From Ascidiaceihabitans sp029251465 (GTDB lineage: Bacteria > Pseudomonadota > Alphaproteobacteria > Rhodobacterales > Rhodobacteraceae), in the NCBI RefSeq assembly GCF_042932805.1, contig NZ_CP170633.1, positions 62,001 through 126,000 on the forward strand: DNA of 64,000 nt, written 5' to 3'. Every line of letters starts with the position of its first letter. Within the stretch, counting starts at the first letter, position 1. The notes under the pieces are model-generated. The model had not been told where the DNA came from, made no database searches, and saw only the letters and a program-made list of their open reading frames with translations. Shown one piece after another: positions 7,662 through 16,613 of this stretch. The translations under genes and the position numbers were made by a program.

Positions 7662-8807
7662 TCAAATAATTTCAAGCAAGAGCTTTGTTGTGTTTTCCTG
7701 CGTCATCTCGACGGGATTTCCGCCAGTGCTGGGGTCACTCAAAGCACCAGCAACAATCCGGTCGATGTCCGGATTTTCGATGCCAAGCCCTGACAGAGTT
7801 TTAGGAATGCCAAGCGATGCGTTTAAATCATCCACATAGGCGCAAAAACCATCGAACCCGCCCGAGATATCAAGATATCTTGCCGCTTGGGTGATCACAT
7901 CTGTGATCGCAGGCCTGTTGAACTGCAAGACGGCGGGCATGCAAACAGCATTCGTGGTGCCATGGTGGGTGTGGTACATCGCGCCAATCGGATGCGACAG
8001 CGCATGGATCGCGCCAAGCCCCTTTTGGAAACCCGTCGCCCCCATGATGGCCGCAGACATCATATGCGCGCGCGCTTGGATATCTGTGCCATCTGCAAAG
8101 GCGCGCGGCAGGTACTCTTTGACCAAACGCATACCCTCAAGCGACATGCCTTGCGACATTGGGTGATAGTGCGGGGAACAGAAGGCTTCGACGCAGTGCG
8201 CGAAGGCATCAAGGCCCGTGCCAGCCGTGATAAAACCGGGCATTCCAACCGTCAATTCAGGGTCACAAATCACCACCGCAGGAAGGAACTTGGGATGGAA
8301 AATGATCTTTTTCTGTTCGGTTTCGGAGTTCGTGATGACCGAGGCACGTCCAACTTCGGACCCCGTGCCCGCGGTTGTCGGCACTGCAACAATAGGCGCA
8401 ATCGCATCCGCATCTGCGCGGGTCCACCAATCGCCAATGTCCTCGAAATCCCACAGCGGTCGGGTTTGGCCTGCCATGAACGCCACGAGCTTGCCTAGAT
8501 CCAGACCAGAGCCACCGCCAAACGCCACAACCCCGTCGTGCCCGCCATCGTTATAGGCTTTGACACCTGCGGCGGCGTTCTTTTCATTCGGGTTTGGATC
8601 CACTTCGGAAAACATCGCACGACCAAGGCCAGCAGCGTCTAGCAGGTCAAGCGTCTTGGTTGTGATGTCCATATTTGCCAGGCCACGGTCCGTGACCAGC
8701 AGCGGCTTTTTGATCCCCGCGACAGCGCAGGCATCCGCAATTTCAGAAATACGTCCGGCACCGAAACGAATAGAGGTTGGGTAGGACCAGTTTGCTGTGA
8801 TGCTCAT
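7662..8807 (-). CDS. Iron-containing alcohol dehydrogenase
   Basis: A 381-residue group III (Fe-dependent) alcohol dehydrogenase, usual length. GGGSGLD at 97-103 binds the dinucleotide phosphates. Metal ligands are Asp200 and His204 (GLDAFAHCVEAF), His268 and His282 (GAIHALSHP to HHG), as in FucO-type enzymes. It should interconvert a primary alcohol and aldehyde with NAD(P). It is the last gene of the minus-strand set, 5 bases after the aldehyde dehydrogenase, so alcohol to aldehyde to acid is a natural two-step sequence. No RBS-based doubt about the start. Confidence 0.92.
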   Translation of the reverse strand: MSITANWSYPTSIRFGAGRISEIADACAVAGIKKPLLVTDRGLANMDITTKTLDLLDAAGLGRAMFSEVDPNPNEKNAAAGVKAYNDGGHDGVVAFGGGSGLDLGKLVAFMAGQTRPLWDFEDIGDWWTRADADAIAPIVAVPTTAGTGSEVGRASVITNSETEQKKIIFHPKFLPAVVICDPELTVGMPGFITAGTGLDAFAHCVEAFCSPHYHPMSQGMSLEGMRLVKEYLPRAFADGTDIQARAHMMSAAIMGATGFQKGLGAIHALSHPIGAMYHTHHGTTNAVCMPAVLQFNRPAITDVITQAARYLDISGGFDGFCAYVDDLNASLGIPKTLSGLGIENPDIDRIVAGALSDPSTGGNPVEMTQENTTKLLLEII

Positions 8808-8812
8808 GTTCG

Positions 8813-10186
8813 TCAGGCTTTCTTCAAGTGGTATGATTTTGGGCGTGTCAGGTTATGATAGCCGATCACAGACAGACCGCCGCCGCGTCCTGTGTCCTTA
8901 CATCCCGTCCAGCACAGGCCAGGATCAAGGTAGTCAGCGCGGTTCATAAACACAGTGCCTGTTTCGATTTGATCGGCGATGGCCTCGGCGCGGGCGGCAT
9001 CCTGTGTCCACAACGATGCAGTCAGCCCAAAGGTGCTGTCGTTCATCAGCTTGATCGCTTCGGCGTCGTCTTTGACAGCCATGATACCAACGACCGGACC
9101 AAAGCTTTCCTCGCGCATCACCCGCATGTCATGGGTCACGTTTGTCAGGATTTGTGGCATCAGATAGGCACCAGTGTCCTCGGGGAAATCCGCCTCTGCG
9201 ATATGGGCTTTTGCCCCATCTGCTATCGCCTCGGCCGTTTGCGCGCGCACCTCGTCGGCAAACCGTACGTGTGCCATCGGACCTAGGGTGGTCTCAGGGT
9301 TCAACGGGTTGCCAAGCGTGTAGCCATTTACGATTGCCACGGCCTTTTCAACAAAGGCCTCAAACAGGCTCTCATGGACGTAAATCCGTTCAATTCCGCA
9401 GCAACACTGGCCGGAATTAAACATCGCGCCATCGATAAGCGTATCAACCGCGGCGTCCAAATTAGCGTCTTCCATCACATAACCCGGATCTTTGCCGCCC
9501 AGTTCAAGACCAACGCCGGTGAACGTGCCCGATGCAGCCGCTTCCATCGCTTTGCCGCCAGCCACTGATCCGGTAAAGTTCACAAAGCCGAAAGCGCGCT
9601 CTGCGATCAGGGCCGATGTGGTTGCATGATCCAGAAATACATTTTGAAACACGTCTTTGGGGATGCCAACAGAATGGAACGCCGCTGCCATCCGTTCGCC
9701 AACCAAAGGTGTTTGTGAGGCATGTTTCAGCATCACCGAATTGCCTGCGATCAGGGCCGGGGCAACGGTATTGATCGCGGTCATATACGGATAATTCCAC
9801 GGGGCGACGACCAGCACCAATCCGTGCGGCACACGTTTTATGACACGGCGAAAGGCATCGCTGTCTTCGACCACGATCGGAGCCAACGCCTGCTCGGCAA
9901 TGTCGGCCATGTAGCTGGCACGCTCGTTAAAGCCGCCAAATTCGCCGCCATATCTGACAGGCCGGCCCATTTGCCATGCGATTTCTGGAACGATGTCATC
10001 GTTCATTGCGCCCACTGCAGCAACACCAGCTTGGACGAGCGCAATCCGCTCGGACAATGGGCGTGCGGCCCAGTCTGTTTGGGCTGCCTTTGCGCGGGCA
10101 ACCACAGCATCAGCATCCGCGCGCGTTAGGGTTTCACGGGTCGCATAAACAGACCCGTCGATGGGCGAAATACAGGTGACAGTCAT
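8813..10186 (-). CDS. NAD(P)-dependent aldehyde dehydrogenase
   Basis: A 457-residue ALDH-superfamily protein. Asn131 (PWNYP), Lys154, general base Glu228 (LELGGK) and nucleophile Cys262 (in GQCCCGIER; the GQxCxxxxR frame puts the nucleophile at the second of three cysteines) are all present. It lacks the N-terminal extension of betaine-aldehyde dehydrogenases and resembles succinate-semialdehyde/lactaldehyde-type enzymes in length. It sits between the glutamine-synthetase-like ligase and the iron alcohol dehydrogenase with gaps of only 5 bases each, so the three are one transcript. The likely substrate is the aldehyde made by the downstream alcohol dehydrogenase. Confidence 0.92.
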   Translation of the reverse strand: MTVTCISPIDGSVYATRETLTRADADAVVARAKAAQTDWAARPLSERIALVQAGVAAVGAMNDDIVPEIAWQMGRPVRYGGEFGGFNERASYMADIAEQALAPIVVEDSDAFRRVIKRVPHGLVLVVAPWNYPYMTAINTVAPALIAGNSVMLKHASQTPLVGERMAAAFHSVGIPKDVFQNVFLDHATTSALIAERAFGFVNFTGSVAGGKAMEAAASGTFTGVGLELGGKDPGYVMEDANLDAAVDTLIDGAMFNSGQCCCGIERIYVHESLFEAFVEKAVAIVNGYTLGNPLNPETTLGPMAHVRFADEVRAQTAEAIADGAKAHIAEADFPEDTGAYLMPQILTNVTHDMRVMREESFGPVVGIMAVKDDAEAIKLMNDSTFGLTASLWTQDAARAEAIADQIETGTVFMNRADYLDPGLCWTGCKDTGRGGGLSVIGYHNLTRPKSYHLKKA

Positions 10187-10191
10187 AGTGA

Positions 10192-11544
10192 TTAAGCCCT
10201 TTCAAAACCGCGTGCGATTTCCCAATCGGTGACAACGCGGTCAAATTCTTCTAGTTCCCATTCAGCGGCACGGGCGTAATGATCAATCACATCGTCCCCC
10301 ATCGCTGTGCGCAGCATGGCCGATCCAAGCAGTGCTTCTTTCGCGTCGCGCAGGTTCCGGGGAATGTGCGCCGAGGCTGTATCCTCGTAAGCGTCACCCG
10401 TAAACGCGGCGGGCAGAGCCAGCTTTTCTTCGATCCCCCTGATGCCTGCCGCCAGCATTGCAGCCTGCGCGAGATAGGGGTTCATGTCAGATCCCGGTAT
10501 GCGGCACTCAACCCGGATCGCCTTGCTGCCTTCGCCACACAAACGGTAGGCTGCAGTGCGATTGTCGACCGACCAGATGATCCGTGTTGGCGCAAACGAA
10601 CCCTTGGCGAAGCGTTTGTAGCTGTTGACGTAAGGTGCCATGAAATAGGTGTAATCAGCGGCGTATTTGATCAGACCCGCCATGTAGTGATCCATCAGTT
10701 CGGATTTGCCATTGGGACGGTCAGGGTCAAAGAATGCCGGTTTGCCGTCTTTCCAAAGCGACTGATGCACATGGCTGGATGACCCGACGCGTTCATGGCT
10801 CCATTTGGGTAAAAACGTCGCCGCGTGTCCTTGCTGCCAGGCGATTTCTTTGACCGCGTGTTTTGAAATCGAATGGTGGTCAGCGCAGGCCAAAGCGTCG
10901 GCGTATTTGATGTTCAGCTCTTCCTGCCCTGCCTCTGCTTCACCTTTGGACCCCTCGACCGGAATGCCCATCGCATAAAGGTGGTTGCGCAGTGGGCGCA
11001 TCACGCCTTCTTCTTTGGTGGTCTGGAGGATGTGATAATCTTCGTTGTAGTCACTGATTGGCGCCAGATCGCGAAAGCCACTTTTCGCGATTTCGCTAAA
11101 GCTTTTTTCGAACAGGAAAAATTCCAGTTCTGTCGCCATAGTGGCGCTGAATCCCAACTTGGTCAGGCGTGCGATTTGCTTTTTCAGCATCGCGCGCGGT
11201 GAATGGGTGATCGGGTGCCCATGATGATCCATCACATCACACAGCACCATCGCTGTACCGTCGAGCCACGACACAAGGCGCAGGGTCGTCAGGTCGGGCT
11301 TCATCGTATAGTCGCCGTAACCGGATTCCCAACTGGTCGAGGCATAGCCATCTGGCGTGGCCATCTCTAAATCAGTTGCAAGCAAGTACGTGCAGCAATG
11401 TGTTTCGGCATGCCCGCTCTCCACAAAGGCCTGCGCATGAAAACGCTTGCCCATCAGTCGTCCTTGCATATCCACCAGACAGGTCAGAACAGTATCAATA
11501 GACCCATCAGCAACGCGGGTTTTCAGGTCTTCAAAACTTAGCAT
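10192..11544 (-). CDS. Glutamine synthetase-family ligase (gamma-glutamyl amide synthetase-like)
   Basis: A 450-residue protein with the complete glutamine synthetase fold: beta-grasp N-terminus (about 1-105) and catalytic domain. Metal and substrate motifs are visible: ATELEFF (Glu139, Glu141), EAGQEELN (Glu204, Glu209), SSSHVHQSL (His258, His260), KRFAKGSFAPTR and RVECRIPGSDMNPY. It lacks the adenylylation-loop context of GlnA and is in a catabolic operon, so it probably ligates glutamate to an amine other than ammonia, as PuuA (putrescine), IpuC (isopropylamine) and GlnA4-type (ethanolamine) enzymes do. Substrate unknown. A strong hairpin at 11568-11594 separates it from dctP upstream. Confidence 0.88.
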   Translation of the reverse strand: MLSFEDLKTRVADGSIDTVLTCLVDMQGRLMGKRFHAQAFVESGHAETHCCTYLLATDLEMATPDGYASTSWESGYGDYTMKPDLTTLRLVSWLDGTAMVLCDVMDHHGHPITHSPRAMLKKQIARLTKLGFSATMATELEFFLFEKSFSEIAKSGFRDLAPISDYNEDYHILQTTKEEGVMRPLRNHLYAMGIPVEGSKGEAEAGQEELNIKYADALACADHHSISKHAVKEIAWQQGHAATFLPKWSHERVGSSSHVHQSLWKDGKPAFFDPDRPNGKSELMDHYMAGLIKYAADYTYFMAPYVNSYKRFAKGSFAPTRIIWSVDNRTAAYRLCGEGSKAIRVECRIPGSDMNPYLAQAAMLAAGIRGIEEKLALPAAFTGDAYEDTASAHIPRNLRDAKEALLGSAMLRTAMGDDVIDHYARAAEWELEEFDRVVTDWEIARGFERA

Positions 11545-11567
11545 TCTATTTCCATTCTTATGCGGGT

Positions 11568-11594
11568 GCAGGGGCCGCGTGCGACGGCCCCTGC
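11568..11594 (-). terminator. 10-bp hairpin between dctP and the ligase gene (attenuator or mRNA stabiliser)
   Basis: GCAGGGGCCG and CGGCCCCTGC pair perfectly around a 7-base loop, just after the dctP stop. There is no T tract, so it more likely protects the dctP mRNA 3' end or partly attenuates than fully terminates. The second TRAP set has a hairpin in the same place relative to dctP. Confidence 0.6.
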
Positions 11595-11601
11595 AAGAGT
11601 G

Positions 11602-12633
11602 TTAACCGTAACGGTAAGGCCGTCCAGCCTTAACCATATCCGCGTTGTATTTCTTGAAAATATCAACAACACGGCGTTTCACTTCAGACTCAGCTGCGAT
11701 TTCTTCCCAGAACTCCAGGGCTGCGGATTCAACTGTTGCCCATTCTTCATCTGGAATGGATGTCAGTTCCATCTTGGATCCGTTGACGCGCAGGTCGGCT
11801 TCGCCGCCCCAGTACCACCACTGACGATAGTAATGTGACTGGTCACAGCAGACGCGGAACAGCGTTTGCAGATCTTCTGGCAGTTCATTCCAACGGTCCA
11901 TATTGGCAAAGAATGATCCCGCCCAAGCGCCCGAAATGTTGTTGGTCAGGAAATAGTTGGTCACATCGGCCCACCCCACGGTGTAGTCCTCGGTGATGCC
12001 AGACCATGCGATGCCATCAAGTTCGCCGGTTTGAACCGCCACTTCGATATCTTCCCAAGGCAGGTTCACCGGAACAACCCCGAACTGGGATAAGAAACGG
12101 CCAGCTGTCGGGAAGGTAAAGATGCGCTTGCCTTTAAGATCGGCCAATGACCGGATCGGATCTTTCGTCGCGAAGTGGCAAGGATCCCAAGCACCGGCCG
12201 AGATGTGCTTTACGCCTACTTTGGAATACTCTTCATCCCAGATTTCGTTCAAACCATATTGGTTGAACAACACAGGCACATCGAGAGAGTAACGCGAGCC
12301 GAACGGGAAATACCCGCCAAATACGGTCACTTCGGTGGGTGACGCCATAGAGTCGTCATCCGATTGAACCGCATCAATCGTACCGCGCTGCATGGCCTGA
12401 AACAACTCGCCCGTCGGGACCAACTGATCGGCAAAGAACAATTCGATCTGCATACGGTCGCCCGCGATCTTGTTGAACATTTCAATCGCCGGAACGATTA
12501 CTTCTGCGGCCAGCGAGGCACCCGCATAGGTCTGCATCCGCCATTTGATAGTGCTTTGCGCCAATGCTGGCGTTGCCAGTGCTGCAGCCGGAATAACAGC
12601 CGCGCCTTGGATAAACTTACGTCTTGAAGTCAT
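11602..12633 (-). CDS. TRAP transporter substrate-binding protein DctP (Tat-exported)
   Basis: A 343-residue periplasmic binding protein. The ATG at 12633 follows AAGGAG and starts MTSRRKFIQGAAV, a twin-arginine signal (SRRKF) ending near LATPALA. A longer upstream frame is not supported. The body has the DctP pattern of the mannitol/chloroaromatic-type subgroup (IKWRMQTY at the start, GTIDAV, a YSKVGVKH hinge, LKGKRIF, TGELDGIAWSG). It delivers a ligand, commonly an organic acid, to the DctQM membrane pair encoded upstream. It is the third TRAP gene after dctQ and dctM. Confidence 0.92.
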   Translation of the reverse strand: MTSRRKFIQGAAVIPAAALATPALAQSTIKWRMQTYAGASLAAEVIVPAIEMFNKIAGDRMQIELFFADQLVPTGELFQAMQRGTIDAVQSDDDSMASPTEVTVFGGYFPFGSRYSLDVPVLFNQYGLNEIWDEEYSKVGVKHISAGAWDPCHFATKDPIRSLADLKGKRIFTFPTAGRFLSQFGVVPVNLPWEDIEVAVQTGELDGIAWSGITEDYTVGWADVTNYFLTNNISGAWAGSFFANMDRWNELPEDLQTLFRVCCDQSHYYRQWWYWGGEADLRVNGSKMELTSIPDEEWATVESAALEFWEEIAAESEVKRRVVDIFKKYNADMVKAGRPYRYG

Positions 12634-12679
12634 GTCTTTTCTCCTTGGTTGGGTTTCGACCACTTTGGCGGTGGTTTCT

Positions 12680-14008
12680 CTATGGTTTGTTGTAAACGTA
12701 ATCGGGCAGCCAGGTTGCGATGCCCGGAAAGACCATGACCAAGACAAGTGCAAAGACCATGATCAGCACAAAGGGTGTGATCGACGAATAGATGTCGCGC
12801 AGCGAGATTTCAGGCGGTGCCATGGCGCGCATCAAGAACAGGTTATAGCCAAAGGGCGGCGTCATATAAGCGATCTGCGTGGTGATCGTATAAAGGATGC
12901 CATACCAGATCAGGTCAAACCCAAGCTCGCCCACCAAAGGCACATAAAGCGGGGCGACAATGACCAGCATGGCTGTGTCGTCCAAGAATGTACCCATCAG
13001 GATAAAGCTAAGTTGCATCAAGATCAGGATCGTCCACGGGCTGAGATCGAGGCGTTCGGTAAAGACGGCTTCGATCGCTTTGACCGCACCAAGCCCGTCA
13101 AACACAGCCCCAAAGGCGAGGGCCGCCAGAATGATCCACATAAACATGCACGTGATACCCAAAGTGTTGCGGACCGAATTTTCGAACACTTCGCGGGTCA
13201 TACGTCCCTTGAGGACAGCCGCCACAAAGGCAGCCATCGCACCAATCGCAGAGCTTTCCACCAGCGAAGTCCAACCATTCACAAACGGCACCATCATCAC
13301 CGCAAAAATTGCGACTGGCAGCAGGCCTGCACGCAGCAGGCGCAGCTTTTCAGCGCGCGGGATATCGCGTTCGCTTTCATCCAAAACGGGCCCCAACACC
13401 GGATTGATCCGGCAACGCACGACGATGTAAATCACGAACAGGCTCGCCATCATCAGGCCCGGGATGACACCAGCCAACCAAAGCTGACCCACCGGTTGAC
13501 GCGCAATCATCGCGTAAAGAACCAAAACAACAGAGGGCGGCACAAGGATGCCCAAACTGGACCCCGCCTGAATGACCCCCGTGACCATTCGCTTGTCGTA
13601 GCCACGTTTCAACAGCTCGGGCAGGGCAATGGTAGAGCCGATAGCCATGCCGGCAACACTCAGCCCGTTCATCGCTGAAATCAGGACCATCAGGCCGATT
13701 GTGCCAATCGCAAGCCCCCCGCGCAGGCCACCCATCCAGACATGGAACATCTTGTAAAGATCGTCGGCTATTTTGCTTTCTGACAGCACATAGCCCATGA
13801 AAATGAACATCGGCAGCGTCAGCAGCGGATACCATTTCATCAGCTTCATCGCCGCTGAAAACCCGATGTCAAAGCCCCCTTTGTCGCCCCACAACAACAA
13901 GGCTGCGACAACGGCAATAAACCCGATGGCCCCAAAAACACGTTGCCCGGTCAGCAGCATCAGCATCATGGAAGAGAACATTAAGGTGGCGATTAATTCG
14001 TATGACAT
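12680..14008 (-). CDS. TRAP transporter large permease DctM
   Basis: A 442-residue membrane protein with about 12 hydrophobic segments. Start ATG 14008 shares its A with the dctQ TGA (TGATG), implying translational coupling. Family motifs include LPMFIFMGYVLSES, ISAMNGLSVAGMAIGS, GSSLGILVPPSVVLVLYAM and PPFGYNLFLMRAMAPPEI. It is the secondary-transport subunit, using ion gradients to import the ligand presented by DctP. Length is normal for the family. Confidence 0.93.
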   Translation of the reverse strand: MSYELIATLMFSSMMLMLLTGQRVFGAIGFIAVVAALLLWGDKGGFDIGFSAAMKLMKWYPLLTLPMFIFMGYVLSESKIADDLYKMFHVWMGGLRGGLAIGTIGLMVLISAMNGLSVAGMAIGSTIALPELLKRGYDKRMVTGVIQAGSSLGILVPPSVVLVLYAMIARQPVGQLWLAGVIPGLMMASLFVIYIVVRCRINPVLGPVLDESERDIPRAEKLRLLRAGLLPVAIFAVMMVPFVNGWTSLVESSAIGAMAAFVAAVLKGRMTREVFENSVRNTLGITCMFMWIILAALAFGAVFDGLGAVKAIEAVFTERLDLSPWTILILMQLSFILMGTFLDDTAMLVIVAPLYVPLVGELGFDLIWYGILYTITTQIAYMTPPFGYNLFLMRAMAPPEISLRDIYSSITPFVLIMVFALVLVMVFPGIATWLPDYVYNKP

Positions 14009-14577
14009 CAGGTTTTTTCGCCTTTGAGCCGCAGAACATCTTTGAACAGTTCTGAAACGCATTGCAGCAGCATCAGGGTCATTCCCAAGATCATGATTGA
14101 TTTGATGGGCCACATGTAGGGACGCCAAGCGGTTGAAGATCGCTCCACGCGACCGATCTCTTGCGTGCCCGTGACAAGCCCGCCAAAGAATGAAAACGGT
14201 TCCTTGCCCCAATACCCCAGTGAATAGGCCGTTGAGCTGACAGCCCCGTAGATTAAAACGCAGAGATAGAAGATCAAGAACAGCACGGTGATCAAATCAA
14301 ACCATGCTTTCTTGCGAACGGACCACTCACCATAGAGCAAATCCATTCGCACATTTGAGCCAAGCTGGATCGAATACGGCCCGCCTAGAATATAATACGC
14401 GACCATCACAAACTGGGCCATTTCCAGCGTCCAGAGCGACGGAAGGAAAAAGGTTTTGCTGACAGAGGACCAAAGCAAAATGCCCATCAAAAGGAAGATG
14501 CCGTACATCACAATGCGACCTAGTCGGTAGTTGATCGCGTCGATTGCACGAATATAACGCTGCATTATGCCTGACAT
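14008..14577 (-). CDS. TRAP transporter small permease DctQ
   Basis: A 189-residue protein with four hydrophobic helices. ATG 14577 (MSGIMQRY) is chosen over a longer frame because it matches the usual DctQ start. It overlaps the upstream amidohydrolase gene end by 13 bases and couples to dctM downstream. PSLWTLEMAQFVMVAYYILGG is typical of the family. It is the small scaffold subunit pairing with DctM. Confidence 0.9.
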   Translation of the reverse strand: MSGIMQRYIRAIDAINYRLGRIVMYGIFLLMGILLWSSVSKTFFLPSLWTLEMAQFVMVAYYILGGPYSIQLGSNVRMDLLYGEWSVRKKAWFDLITVLFLIFYLCVLIYGAVSSTAYSLGYWGKEPFSFFGGLVTGTQEIGRVERSSTAWRPYMWPIKSIMILGMTLMLLQCVSELFKDVLRLKGEKT

Positions 14578-15344
14578 TGCACCACCCCTTCGATCTGCAA
14601 ACGGGCCAGCGCATCTGACAGCCAACTGGCAATGCACTGTGCCATCTTTTCTTGTTGATCGGCCTCTTGAATAAGATCGTTGCGCACCTCTAGCATGACA
14701 TTCAAATGCCCGTTCGCCAACGCGTGCTCTTTCAAGGTGTGCGTGACGCCATGCTCGGGCCCGTAGGGTTCGTTGCGCGCAACCAACCTGTCCGTATGAT
14801 GGTGCGCCCTGTCCAACATGACATCCGCGAGGCGTGCATCACTGTCATGCAAGACGCCGATTTCTACGGCTCTCGTTTTACCGTGATAAATTGGCGTGAA
14901 ACTGTGGATTGTCACGATGACTGCCATCGCGGTGGCGGCAATTGTTTCTGCAAGAGCGGCGCGAAACGGCTCATAGTAATCTTCCACGCGCTCTTGTCGT
15001 TGCGCCGCTGTCAGGTTCCGGTTTCCCGGAACTGTGATTGCTTCGCTCTGGTAGGGCATCGCATCAGGGGCCGATGGAGGACGATTGCAGTCATAGACAA
15101 GGCGCGACACGCCGGATGTGACGAGCTTTGCATTCAAACGCACCGACAGCCCTTTGGCCAAGGCCAGCGCGCCTGGATCCCACGCCGCATGGCTTTGCAA
15201 CGCGTCACCCGCTAAGCCGAGGTCGCTATACTTGGTTGGGATAAAGGCGCTTGCATGCTCACAAACCACCACCACAGGGGATGATCCCTTTGCGTTGAAC
15301 ATCCTTACAGAGTCCTTGGGTGATGTCGGTTTAGCAGGGTTCAT
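14565..15344 (-). CDS. N-formylglutamate amidohydrolase-family hydrolase
   Basis: A 259-residue protein with the family motifs VVCEHAS, HAAWDPGALALA, SRLVYDCNRPP, IHSFTPIYHG and a late EVRNDLI. The best-known member (HutG type) splits N-formylglutamate to formate and glutamate in histidine degradation, but no hut gene is nearby. Heading an operon with a glutamate ligase, it may instead release glutamate from a gamma-glutamyl product; that is inference from context. First gene of the minus-strand set, start 113 bases from the divergent MurR/RpiR gene start. Cytoplasmic, no signal peptide. Confidence 0.85.
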   Translation of the reverse strand: MNPAKPTSPKDSVRMFNAKGSSPVVVVCEHASAFIPTKYSDLGLAGDALQSHAAWDPGALALAKGLSVRLNAKLVTSGVSRLVYDCNRPPSAPDAMPYQSEAITVPGNRNLTAAQRQERVEDYYEPFRAALAETIAATAMAVIVTIHSFTPIYHGKTRAVEIGVLHDSDARLADVMLDRAHHHTDRLVARNEPYGPEHGVTHTLKEHALANGHLNVMLEVRNDLIQEADQQEKMAQCIASWLSDALARLQIEGVVQCQA

Positions 15345-15457
15345 TTAAGTTCCTTGATCTCATGGTGCTTCTCAGACACGTTAAAAGTCAACACTCTTGT
15401 AAATTAATATTACAGGACGGATCGTTCTGGTATAAAAATAACAAAATTGAGAGATGG
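15345..15457. promoter_or_regulatory. Divergent promoter region with palindrome TGTAA-N7-TTACA
   Basis: The 113-base space between the amidohydrolase operon and the MurR/RpiR gene holds an AT-rich palindrome at 15398-15414 (TGTAA at 15398-15402, TTACA at 15410-15414). A TATAAA-like element lies at about 15431-15437. MurR/RpiR proteins bind palindromes in such divergent spaces, so this is the natural candidate operator for self and operon control. Confidence 0.45.
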
Positions 15458-16330
15458 ATGAGCGAAACCACACACACAATATCTGACCGCATTCAGCAAA
15501 AGCTGGACGATCTGACCCGTGCAGAGCGGCAGTTGGCGCTTTCGATTCTTGAAAATTATCCGGCGTCTGGCCTCGGTCCGCTGACGGCTTTGGCGAAAGA
15601 TGCGAATGTTTCGGTTCCGACAGTCGCGCGGATGGTGCAAAAACTTGGCTACAAAGGGTATCCCGATTTTCAGGCCGAACTGCGTGAAGAACTGCGCGCC
15701 AAAGTAAAAGACCCCATCGCCAAACACGACACATGGGCAGAAGCGGCGCCATCAGAACATCTTTTGAACCGTTTCACGGACGCCGTCATCGACAATATCC
15801 GCCTGACGCTTGGCCAGATTGATCCTGTTGCTTTTGACAGGGCCTGCGGTCTTGTCGCCGATCAAAAGCGCCATCTCTATATTGTTGGCGGCCGCATCAC
15901 CCATACGCTGGCCGAGTATTTCTTTATGCACATGCAGGTCATTCGTGCGGGTGTGACCCATGTGCAATCGACCTCAAACACCTGGCCGCACTATCTTTTG
16001 AATGCCAAAGAGGGGGATGTTTTTTGCATTTTTGATGTCCGCAGATACGAGAACAACACCCTAAAGCTCGCTGAGATGGCACATGCGCGTGGTGCAAAGA
16101 TCATATTGTTTACGGATCAATGGCGCTCGCCCGTGCATCACTTGGCAGAATTTAGCCTGAGTTGTCGGATTATTGTGCCCTCGGCTTGGGATTCTGTGAC
16201 GACGACGATGTTGTTGATCGAGACCATGATATCGTCAGTTCAAAACCTAAATTGGGATGAAACAAAGGATAGAATGGAAACCTTGGAAGATATGTTTGAC
16301 CAGACAAAGCTATTTCGAAAGTTTACTTAA
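15458..16330 (+). CDS. MurR/RpiR-family transcriptional regulator
   Basis: A 290-residue regulator. The N-terminal RpiR helix-turn-helix is at about residues 5-80 (TRAERQLALSIL, LAKDANVSVPTVARMVQKLGYKGYPDFQ), and the C-terminal SIS sugar-phosphate-type domain at about 120-260 (LYIVGGRITHTLAEYF, VFCIFDVRRY). ATG 15458 is chosen over an upstream frame whose extra 32 residues are not family-like. It is divergent from the TRAP/ligase operon and is its probable ligand-responsive controller. In Roseobacter relatives such regulators often control TRAP-fed catabolism of amines, sugars or sulfonates. Confidence 0.9.
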   Translation: MSETTHTISDRIQQKLDDLTRAERQLALSILENYPASGLGPLTALAKDANVSVPTVARMVQKLGYKGYPDFQAELREELRAKVKDPIAKHDTWAEAAPSEHLLNRFTDAVIDNIRLTLGQIDPVAFDRACGLVADQKRHLYIVGGRITHTLAEYFFMHMQVIRAGVTHVQSTSNTWPHYLLNAKEGDVFCIFDVRRYENNTLKLAEMAHARGAKIILFTDQWRSPVHHLAEFSLSCRIIVPSAWDSVTTTMLLIETMISSVQNLNWDETKDRMETLEDMFDQTKLFRKFT

Positions 16331-16613
16331 ACAAAATGCTTTGCGGCAGCGCTGAACGTGGCCGGTTTCACCGCTCTTTATTAGCACCAAGCTGACCCCG
16401 AGAATCGACCGAGTACGGTACAAAAAGAACCCCGAGAATGTCCGCTATGGGATGTCGCCGTCATCTGAACGTAGCCCAGCATCCCGCAGTTCCGGCCCGT
16501 CGCGGCCAGCCGTCGCGCGACGGATCTGTCGCCACTTTCAACCTCATACTGAGTGCTAAAGATTGGCCAAAAGAACAGCGCCAGACCAAATGCCCAGCGC
16601 AATTTCAGCTATT

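Noticed and set aside
12545..13678. Long open frame on the plus strand opposite the dctM gene
   Set aside because: It is antisense to a clear membrane protein, has no RBS or family pattern, and its composition (His/Arg/Gln rich) is typical of shadow frames.
14565..15344. Assignment of the amidohydrolase to histidine degradation (hutG)
   Set aside because: No hutU, hutH, hutI or hutC gene is nearby; the operon partners point elsewhere.
15362..15372. An 11-base stretch resembling the tRNA-Thr 3'-end remnant
   Set aside because: ATGGTGCTTCT also occurs at 6467-6477, but the similarity does not extend to either side and is likely chance.
16331..16613. Possible transposon remnant between the MurR/RpiR and GntR genes
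   Set aside because: No terminal inverted repeats, target duplication or transposase motif could be found in this 283-base noncoding stretch; it may be plain decayed sequence.
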